DNA of 64,000 nt. It comes from Chondrus crispus. Taxonomy: Eukaryota; Rhodophyta; Florideophyceae; Gigartinales; Gigartinaceae. The stretch covers positions 186,001 through 250,000 of the forward strand of contig NW_005178753.1 in NCBI RefSeq assembly GCF_000350225.1, written 5' to 3'. Shown here piece by piece: positions 1 to 7,562 of this stretch (positions are counted from its first letter, which is position 1; each line of letters opens with the position of its first letter). The notes beneath the pieces were generated by a model. That model did no database searches and had not been told where the DNA came from. It saw nothing but the letters and a program-made list of their open reading frames with translations. Position numbers and translations under genes: made by a program.

Positions 1-86
1 CCCGCCGAACAAAACCCACCGAACAAAACCCACCGAACAGGGGGGGCGGGACGGAGAAACCCGCCGAACAAAACCCGCCGAACAAG
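1..86. repeat. Imperfect 14-bp tandem repeat
   Basis: Copies of a 14-bp unit close to cccgccgaacaaaa start at 1, 15, 29, 59 and 73. A G-rich interruption lies between the third and fourth copies, and some copies have cccacc in place of cccgcc. The array probably continues left of the window edge. I see no gene in the first 300 bases. Confidence 0.7.
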
Positions 87-124
87 CCCCGCGCGCCCGA
101 CGCCCCCCGCGCCGACGCCGTTCC

Positions 125-185
125 ATTCGCCAGTTATTTCGCAGACAGTGAAATCAAATCAATCTCCGGTCATAAACTGGCGAAT
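125..185. repeat. 11-bp inverted repeat upstream of hAT gene
   Basis: attcgccagtt at 125-135 is the exact inverse of aactggcgaat at 175-185, leaving a 39-bp spacer. It lies upstream of the hAT coding region, so it could be a subterminal transposase-binding site or a simple hairpin. I found no matching copy downstream of the gene, so I do not call it a terminal inverted repeat. Confidence 0.5.
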
Positions 186-604
186 GAATGGTCGTAATGC
201 ATTATCGCGCACACTTGTCAAACATTTATTCCTCATCATGCTAAGCAAGTGAACTGGCGGCAGCCTGAAACCGCCTCCCACAAGTCTCCAAGATCGAGAA
301 CCCGAAAAGTCTCTCGCGCTTTGCGTGGCAAAAATAATATCACCCTGCCATGCTCCTCTTGCGCGACAGGACTACGCATCACAGCCTCGTCGCAACCGCC
401 GCTTTCTGGCTCGCCACAACCGCCCCCCGCACGCACCCGCCACCGCCGCCACCGCCACAACTGCTACAACCTCCACGCAATCTCCCTCTCTGCGACCGCG
501 ACACCCACCGCTACGCCTTCGGTTTAATCGCCTTGCGTTTGATAAGAGCCGAAACGGATATATATTGTAGTTTGTGCGAAGAGGACGACGGTTTGTCGGA
601 CTCG

Positions 605-3051
605 ATGTCGTCCACCTGTCACGCAGCAGATAGGCGAAGTGGACAAGCTGGTGAGCCGTCGAGCAACAGTCCGGAGGCACCCTCAGTTTTAGAGGAAGAA
701 GAAGAAATAACGCCGGTATACTCCAACGCGCTTTCGCCGCCGAAATTCCCTCCTCCAGTCCCCTCCCAGAGCGAGGCCCGCTCGCTCCGCCATCAGAGTG
801 TACCTTTATTGGTTGCACCGGCAGGAACACGTACCTCAGCCGCCGGTCGCAGGAGTTCTGGTGGATCAAGCGGGGGACGAAAGCAATACTACGTCAAGGA
901 GCAATGCTTCGATAAAATTATGGAAGACGGTGAGGTCATTGGCTCGTGTTGTAAGGGATGTGGGAAGGAAATAAGGGACAAGCAGCGAAGATCTCTCAAC
1001 ATGGGGAAGCATGTTTTACAGTGCCCTGTATATACTCAAGTAGTGAAGGATCGCGTCCTTTCAGAATCTAGTGCACTACAGAAGGAGAGGGGAATGTACC
1101 ACAGTAATATTGAGATAAGTTCGAAGAGAAAAGGATCCTTCTCGGCAGATTCCCCGACGGGGAAGAAACGCCGCATGAAAGAAAGTCCAGAGCGTGCAAA
1201 AGCCCTGACGTCTGCACTTCTTGAGGTTTTTGTCGAGCAAGCGTGGTCGTTCACGGCCCTGGACACTACCGCCGCTCGACCCAACGCTTTTATGAGGTTT
1301 CTGCAAATGGCAATGCCATGGTACGCTAGAGATTATTTCCCCACCCGGTTCTTGATGACAGGACGCAAGTTGAATGAGCTGTATGACTCCGTATTAGATA
1401 GAGTGTGTCAAAGAATATCCAGCGCCTTGGCAACTGGTTTCGGAACAATAATCTTTGACGGGTGGGGAGACGCAACCTCAGCTTCGGTCGTGAACGTTTT
1501 GCTGCGAACGGAAGCGACTGGATTGAGATTTGGGCGTCGGACGTTCTTCCTCGAGTCGGTCTACACGTCGCACGAGCGGGTGGGCGCTTCTGGATATATA
1601 CAGATTCTGGAGTCTGTGTTGCAAAAGTATGGTGGGATGGATCGTATTTGCGCTGTAACGAGCGATAGTGCACAATGCTGTGTGAACGCTCGAAATTTGC
1701 TAACGGAACGGTACCCGAAACTCGTCGGGGTACAAGACCAGGCCCATGTGGCGAACTTAGCAATGCAAGATATTGGCAAGTTGCCGTGGGTCAAAGAAGT
1801 TCTAGACCAAGTTGCTTGGGTTACGTCTGAAACGAGAGTGAAGATCAAATTGCGCGCGCGAATTAAGGAGGCCATCGAGAATTCAACAAAGTTGTTGGCT
1901 CCCAGGTGAACACTCAGGCACAAGCGCCATTGGATACGGGCGAGGCACCTCTTGGAGGTGATGCTAGTATTCGCGGGCTGCACGGGAGCCCTCTTTTTCC
2001 TCCCCTACGGCTCAGGGCGGTCATGTTGCGGAAGCCCGCCAAGACGCGTTTCGCCTCTATCGAAAGTACGCTTGAGGCGTACTTACGAAGTCGTGGTGTG
2101 CTTTTGGAGGTTGTGCAAGCCCCTGACTTTTACAGCAACCTGTGGCCCATTACCAACCCGACAGAAAGGCGAAAGCGGGCGAACTTCATATCTGCGATTG
2201 AGTCACGTGAGTTTTTGGACAAAGTCAAAGAAATTCACAGAATCTTTAGATTGTTGCGGCGATATCTGCGTGTATTCGATTCAGATGACGCCAAGATATC
2301 GGATGTCGTTCCGAAGACGATTGCAGTCGGCCTGGAATTGCAAAGGGTGCCGTTGACAGCATTCTTCACATCGGAGAGAAAGAATCAAGTAATAGGAAAG
2401 TTTACACGAAGGCAGAATGGGCCTTTAGATGCGTCCATCAAGGTGCGTTTGCTTGAAGACATTCACTTCGCAGCGCACCTTTTTGATCCCCACCGCTGTC
2501 CAAGGGATGTTAGCCCGTTCTTGCATCGGTTTCGATCGTACCTCATGCGGTACTGTGCAGGCGCAGTGGAACTGGTAGACGAGACATCGGATGGCGAGGG
2601 AAACTCGCGGTCTCGGGCTCTGCGATCGCAAGACCTACGTGGGATCATCCTGGAGCAGTACATGCAGATATCAGGAGAGTGGAATGACGAGAAAGATGAC
2701 GCTGGGAATGATGAAGTTTTCAAAGAGTTTAGGAAAATGCCGCTGGTATATTGGAAGTCCCTTGCCTTCCGCCGTGAGTTGGACGAACTCCGAGAATTTG
2801 CAATCAGAACACTTTCTGTATCGCCTTCCTCTTGCGCTGCAGAACGGAGCTTCAGCATGCAGGGACGTATTAGAACGAAAGCGAGAAATCGCCTCGACAC
2901 TGATAAGGTCAAAAAGTTAGCATTCTCGCACTGGAACATGAAGCTACTGGGTGACGTGCAGCTTCAGCAGGCTGACTTTTGGCGTTCTGTAGAGGAAAGT
3001 AACGATGGGGAAAGTGAGGATTCAGACGACACGGAAGACGAGCAGCAATAG
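605..3051 (+). CDS. hAT-family transposase (BED-like finger, DUF659, hAT dimerisation domain), probably spliced
   Basis: This is a cut-and-paste DNA transposase, expected to act in the nucleus. An N-terminal BED-like zinc finger is visible (CKGCGKE, then HVLQC). A DUF659-type core follows, with FDGWGDATSASVVNVLL and VTSDSAQCCVNARNLL. The C-terminus has the hAT dimerisation signature SVSPSSCAAERSFS followed by LAFSHWNMKLL. The first frame stops at 1907-1909 and the second frame carries the rest. A GT-AG intron at 1906-2015 joins them exactly, giving about 778 residues, a normal size for hAT. I chose the ATG at 605 because the codons from the earlier in-frame ATG at 350 encode mostly low-complexity Pro/His sequence; starting at 350 would give about 863. 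The stop is TAG, and the frame stays open and acidic for about 50 more codons, so the tail may once have been longer. The gene looks intact if spliced. No terminal inverted repeats were found. Confidence 0.8.
1906..2015 (+). other. Predicted 110-bp intron in hAT transposase
   Basis: The donor is CCCAG|GTGAAC. The acceptor is GGCTCAG|G, preceded by a pyrimidine-rich run (about 1989-2004: ctctttttcctcccc). Removing 1906-2015 joins the two frames in phase and produces a plausible continuation: NSTKLLAP then RAVMLRKPAKTRFAS, where the TRFAS region is typical of the family. The alternative is a genuine frameshift. Confidence 0.65.
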
Positions 3052-3192
3052 GACACAGAATCAGGGGCTGCAACACGCAGTGTGTTTGAAGACGAGGATG
3101 ATCCGGACTCGGATCGAATCGGACTTAGGGAAAGAAATCTACATGCCAAGATGACGAATACTTCCCTCATAAACAGCCTCCAAAGCAGTTCA

Positions 3193-3606
3193 CGCTGCGA
3201 TGCCGTATGACGAGCGTGGTCCCGTGCGACAAGCAGCCCAGAATCTGACCCACCCCCGTGTCGAAGGCGATGCTGAGAATCTGACCCACGCCCACGCCGT
3301 GGGCCATGCCGAGGTCCATGGGGGAGGTGAGGAGAATGTTGGAGAAGTTAGCGTGCGTGAATTGCACGCCCTTGGGGGCACCGGTTGTGCCAGAGGTGAA
3401 AATGATGTAGCACCGGGGCGAGGGACGCACTGGGGGCGACAGCGGGGGCTCTGCAGTTGGGAGTGTTGCGTCACGCATGACGCTGCCGATAGGGATGACG
3501 GAGACGTGCGGAGGGAATTCGGGCAGCTTTTCCGGGAGCTCATCCATGTTGAGAACGACCCTAGCGCTTGTTGCGTCAGCAACTTTGAAGAGCTAGGTGT
3601 ATGAGG
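3193..3606 (-). pseudogene. Fragment of an AMP-binding (adenylation) domain
   Basis: On the minus strand this encodes part of an acyl/aminoacyl-adenylating enzyme of the NRPS-like or CoA-ligase superfamily. The ATP-binding A3 motif is clear (YIIFTSGTTGAPKGVQ), followed by FDTGVGQILGCL and GTTLVIRHRS, the usual order. The fragment is only about 135 residues of a domain that normally has about 500. It is preceded in frame by a stop just upstream of LFKVADATSARVV. On the other side it breaks off after HRS, where the hAT flank begins. No start codon, no C-terminal subdomain and no carrier domain are present, so it is a gene relic. The substrate cannot be inferred. Confidence 0.75.
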
Positions 3607-3840
3607 CGCTCTAATCCAAGCGGCACTTTGAGAGCAGCACAAGGGGCGCGATCAGCAGTCGAAAAACTCATGACGGCTGCTCATATCGGCAAAAGTGGAC
3701 AGGGCGGAACCCTTATTGTTTGTCCTACCTCCTTAGTCACCCAATGGATGAACGAATTGCACCATCATGTAGCCCTCAACTTTCTCCGAGCCGTCACGCT
3801 GCCAAGGTCTCGAACGGTAGACCGGGGCGAGTGGAGCTAG
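3604..3840 (+). pseudogene. Fragment of a SNF2-family DNA helicase/ATPase
   Basis: A short plus-strand reading frame contains GGTLIVCPTSLVTQW followed by MNELHHHV, matching SNF2/Rad5-type ATPase motif Ia. HIGKSGQ precedes it. Neither the Walker A segment nor the DEAH box is present, and after about residue 60 the sequence no longer resembles the family. The recognisable part is roughly 3,670-3,780. It abuts the adenylation-domain fragment with essentially no spacer and lies on the opposite strand. This suggests a patchwork of captured or rearranged gene pieces, not a working gene. Confidence 0.6.
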
Positions 3841-4480
3841 CTGCAGAGGCGGATAGAGACGGAGGCGACGGATGGGGAGATCGGGGCCAGGTCATGTGAT
3901 AAATAGTGGCTCGAAGGTGAGTGTGGAGAAGAGGGCGACATAGCCCGTGGCGGAACCGATTCATACGTACGTAGTTGGGGCGTCAGATTCTGCTAGACAA
4001 AGAGAAAAGAAGTAGACCGAGGTAGCAATGGCAGGATTTATGTCGACGGATAAAAACAGCGGAACACACGAAGGGCGCGTGTTGAGGGAAACAAGAGCGC
4101 TGCAGCCTTCATCGCGTGGCACGAAGGCAATGTGTGAAGCATCGTCTGACACGGACACGACGCGCACTGCAGAGACAAACGACGCGCACTGCGGAGACCC
4201 AGGGCGGAGGCGGAGCCTCGTTGATGGAGGTGGATGGGGGCACTTGTGAGGTAAGCCGCCAGGTACAGGTCTACTTTGGTGCGGCAGAGGCGCTGGGGAT
4301 GCGCAGTTGAAGCACTTGCGAGACCGTGGAGGTGGAGAAGGAGGCGCGGTGGCGGAGACGGAAAGTCATGACGCGGAGCGGAGTGACGTGTGCCGGTGAA
4401 AGAGGGAGGGAGGGACTCCCTCCTTATTGCCGTGATTCGATCTTCGAATTTCGAAGTCCGACTCGAGATTCAGGTTTGGA
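3841..4480. other. No gene recognised
   Basis: I see no supported coding region here. One short direct duplication is visible around 4,152-4,195 (acgcgcactgc, each copy followed within a few bases by ggagac or agagac). The stretch separates the SNF2 fragment from the rearranged acyltransferase. Confidence 0.5.
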
Positions 4481-5200
4481 TCAGAGGTTGCGCTGCGGCG
4501 GCACCGAGTTGCGCAGCGTCGGGATGTAGAACTGCATGAGCAGGACGTACTGCACGGCCGCGCACGCGCACGCCTGCAGCGAGTGCCACGCGACGTACAT
4601 CTTGCGGATCTGGGTCGTGCGCGGGTAGGACGTCTCGTACACAAACGTCGGTGCGACGACAAAGTAGAGGTAGTTGCCCACGGTGACGTTGCGCGGGTAC
4701 ACGACGGGCTTGTAGATGACGTTGGACAGGAAGCCGGACGACATTTTGCGCACGATGGGGGGGGCGTTTGCGTCGGTAGGCGGCGCGTCCGGGCCCGGCG
4801 AGCCGTTGCTGTCGGACGCGGCGGTGGTCGGCGGGGCGGGCGACGAGGCAGCGTCCGCGCTCGAGAGCGAGGCGGTGCTGCTGTTGCGGTTGGTTTGGGC
4901 AAAGTGGTAGGTCTTGACGCGGGCCAGACGCTTGTTCCGGGTCTCCTCCCACAGCAGCAGGTTGGTCAGGACGTAGCTGTGCTGCTTGAGGGCGATGGCG
5001 ACGTAGATGCAGCCGTGGAACAGGCCGGTGAGGGGGTTGAGGTGGGTGCGAAACTGGACGGCGGTAGTGACGACGCCGAGGACGATGAGGGAAAGCCAGT
5101 GGAGTGCGAGCGTGGTCCACTTGGACACGCGGCCCCGCGAGTGGGCGTAGACGAGCGAGGAGGGGGCGAGGAAGGCGAGGAGCACGGGCAGCAGGGTGAG
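4481..5200 (-). pseudogene. DGAT1/ACAT-like acyltransferase, middle part, inverted
   Basis: The minus strand encodes the membrane-embedded middle of an MBOAT-family acyl-CoA:diacylglycerol or sterol acyltransferase. These enzymes esterify diacylglycerol or sterol in the ER. Hydrophobic segments (LLPVLLAFLAPSSLVYA, ALHWLSLIVLGVVTTAV), a low-complexity Ser/Ala loop, and then VGNYLYFVVAPTFVYE and SYPRTTQIRK are visible, ending at FYIPTLRNSVPPQ. This is the DGAT1 order up to the point just before the FYxDWWN region. The rest of the enzyme lies immediately to the right on the plus strand. The reading frame is open without an ATG at its left end (GTG at 5183-5185), so the N-terminus is missing. The arrangement indicates an inversion inside the gene. 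Confidence 0.75.
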
Positions 5201-5211
5201 TTTTCTTCTGC

Positions 5212-5709
5212 ATGAAGCTGGCCCTGCCGTCCTTCATCATGTGGCTGCTCTTCTTCTGGGGCTTCTTCCACTGCGGGCTCAACGTCATTGCCGAGCTCAC
5301 GCGCTTCGCCGACCGCGAGTTCTACCGCGAGTGGTGGAACTCTACCACGCTCAACCACTTCTGGCGCACCTGGAACGTCCTCGTGCACGAGTGGTGCGTG
5401 CGCCACCTGTACATCGAGTCGCGCAGGCACAACGTCAAGCCCAGCACGGCTGCCTTCGGCACCTTCTTCATGTCGGCCGTCCTGCACGAGTACGTCTGCA
5501 TGATCGGCTTCCGCATGCTCCGCCCGTACATGTTCCTCCGCATGATGCTGCAGGTCCCGCTCATGAAGTTGTCCAACAGCTGGGCCGGCACCCGCAAGGG
5601 CAACATGCTCATGTGGCTCATGCTCTTCGTCGGACAGCCCGTCGTCGTGCTGATGTATGCCAGGGAAAATGTCGCAAAGTGGGGCTCGCTCATGTGCAAT
5701 GAGACGTGA
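5212..5709 (+). pseudogene. DGAT1/ACAT-like acyltransferase, C-terminal part
   Basis: The plus strand encodes the catalytic C-terminal half of the same kind of enzyme. It contains LALPSFIMWLLFFWGFFHC, then DREFYREWWN (the family FYxDWWN motif), FWRTWNVLVHEWCVRHLY, the presumed catalytic histidine in SAVLHEYVCM, and a terminal GQPVVVLMYA. It ends at a natural TGA. About 10-15 residues expected between the end of the inverted half and LALPSF are not found on either strand. An in-frame TGA lies just upstream of the ATG at 5212, and the AG at 5216-5217 could instead be an old splice acceptor. On its own this half should not fold as an active enzyme. Confidence 0.8.
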
Positions 5710-6370
5710 CGGTGGTGAGGGAGGGAGGGGGGGGGAAGGGTTGAGTGAAAGGAAATGGGATACAGAAAACAGGTTGGGAACAGGTAAGATAAGGAAGGGA
5801 GGGCTGGGAGGAAGGGGAAAGGGAGGGGGGAGGGCGGTCGGTGTACAGACTGGACCACCGGCAGTGCCGGTCCGGCAGGACCATCTCACTGGGGCTGCCT
5901 TTCGGACATATGGGATTTAGTGAAATTCCGCTGGGTCCGGTATCCGTATATATGAATATCCGTGTCGCAGAGACTCAGAGCGCTTAACACCTTGCATGCA
6001 TCTTTTCAAGCATGCCATGAAGAAGCTTCGAGGCTAATGGACAAGGAGACACTGCATGGAGATGGGCTACAGGGACCCTAGGAAGGCATGGGGGATCTCG
6101 ATTTCGATGGTTGATCGCGATTAATCGTGGGTCGCCTGAAGAAGGCCGAAGTGGTGATTTTTTCATTTTGCAGCATTAACTGGCAGTTTTTGCGCGCAAT
6201 TGCGCGCAAAAACATGATTTAATGAAATCGCGGGTTCGAACCCCTTTTTATGGTACCGTTGGTACAGTATTCGAAACTCGGATTCGTTTTCCATTCTTCA
6301 ATGCGAAGACATCTCTGTGGTCTCCAGGAGAATTGTGAATATTTCAAAAATTCAGCACAACGACAACGAC
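5710..6370. other. Intergenic; G-rich tract and perfect palindrome
   Basis: No gene is supported. A purine-rich stretch (5,715-5,835) follows the acyltransferase stop. A perfect 28-bp palindrome lies at 6,186-6,213. A motif resembling a tRNA B box (gggttcgaacccc, about 6,232-6,244) precedes a run of T, but no tRNA fold could be drawn. Confidence 0.5.
6186..6213. repeat. Perfect 28-bp palindrome
   Basis: gtttttgcgcgcaa is followed directly by its exact inverse ttgcgcgcaaaaac. There is no spacer, so the sequence could extrude as a cruciform or bind a dimeric factor. Confidence 0.8.
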
Positions 6371-6375
6371 GCGAG

Positions 6376-6808
6376 TGTAGAGAAACACATGCGCTTGTCA
6401 GTCGTCAACACTCGTGTGTACTCACAACGGACACACGTGTGCGAGATGGGATACGTTGACACAGATAACACGTGTAGAAGCTCGTTGCTGATAATGTGGA
6501 AGAAGCAGACAGCATTTCGGAGAGCTGACAGAAAATAATGCAGACAGCGAGCGCAACTCTTAGAGATGCGGCGTTCTCGTTACTGACAAATATATGTACC
6601 CTACCGCTTTGTAGAGCGAGGAAAAGAAGAAGAAAGGGCACGTAATAAATCACCAACTGTGAGTATTCACGATATTCTTTGGCAAGAATTTGCTACCGCG
6701 TTCGTACGCGAGACCCCGTGCGCTTCTGCGCGAGACGACCATCCTTTGGATATTGTCACACACACTGGAAGAATACTTTTGTATCTTCCCCCCCTGGATT
6801 TCACAACA
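6376..6808 (+). repeat. 5' LTR of copia element
   Basis: 433 bp, TGTAG...CAACA, matching the copy at 26,163-26,595 with one visible mismatch. It contains an AT-rich tatatgta segment near 6,588 and a purine-rich gaggaaaagaagaagaaagg run near 6,620. Confidence 0.92.
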
Positions 6809-6849
6809 CTTGCAAGTTTATACGAAATCTAGTTTAATTGATCGTTATG

Positions 6850-7521
6850 TGTAGCATAAACACCCCCAACGGAGAGGGGTGTATGCACAGCTCGACGTAG
6901 ACCCCGTCCGAACGGGAAGACGGGGGTGAAGCGGGACACCAGCTAGCGGCACCGGGCAGCGGGCCCGGGTAGCGTGGTAGAGCGGGAACGGGGAGGACGC
7001 CGGTACGCGCGAGCGGTTCGACGCCTCGACGCCCCGGCGCGGTACTGGGTGACGATCCAGTACCGACGGGCGGAGGCGGAGCCGGCTCGTGGGCGTACCG
7101 CGCGCGTCCTCAACCCGCGCTCGGTGCCGCTCTAAGGTAGTTAGCGAACGCTACCTTAGAATAAGCGGGAAGTCGGACCTTGACGGTCGGTGGGTGACAA
7201 GTCCTTGCTTGTCTTCCTCCACCGCCGCCGGTCCGCTCCATATTTAATGTACGTGATAACCTATCATAATAGTACAGTACCGATGTACTGTAGCGACGTA
7301 CTGTAGCGGTCGGTCAACACTGTAATACTGTCAGCCATCGGGGCTGACAGTACACGTGTGTGTGCGCGCTCTTCGGTCCCGCGCGTACACGTGTACACGT
7401 GCGCCCCCTGTACTCGGGGTTACACGTGGTGGTACTGTAGAGCATCGAGCTCTACAGTAACCGATCCGATTCTGAGTTGATCTAATCTAAAATAAAGCCC
7501 CAGGGGGGGGGTTATACTACA
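6850..7521 (-). repeat. LTR of gypsy A (3' LTR, left copy)
   Basis: 672 bp, equal in length and apparently in sequence to 20,518-21,189. It contains at least seven short perfect hairpins, for example stems at 7,040-7,048/7,057-7,065, 7,131-7,140/7,151-7,160, 7,326-7,336/7,342-7,352 and 7,433-7,442/7,450-7,459. There are also several ACACGTGT-type palindromes. A TATTTAA element near 7,234-7,240 could serve as a TATA box in either direction. Rightward transcription from it would run into the antisense gene at 7,563. Confidence 0.93.
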
Positions 7522-7558
7522 CGGCCCCCCCCTTAAGCGGGGACGTCCGCGTCCACGG
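7522..7558 (-). other. Polypurine tract next to 3' LTR, with relic of pol C-terminus
   Basis: On the minus strand a run of purines (TTAAGGGGGGGGCC) abuts the 3' LTR, the normal position of the plus-strand primer. Just before it the minus strand encodes VDADVPA and a stop, nearly the same as the true pol end VNADVHA at 13,146. The two 37-40 bp segments share an identical 17-bp core (ggccccccccttaagcg) and most of the flank. This tract is therefore a duplicate of the one that follows pol. Confidence 0.75.
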
Positions 7559-7562
7559 GTGC

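Noticed and set aside
4583-5215. 210-codon plus-strand frame across the inverted acyltransferase half
   Set aside because: Shadow of the minus-strand enzyme; Gly/Arg/Val-rich with no family features.
6231-6247. tRNA-like B box (gggttcgaacccc) followed by T run
   Set aside because: No acceptor stem, D arm or anticodon arm can be drawn in the preceding 70 bases, and no A box is visible. At most it is a SINE relic.
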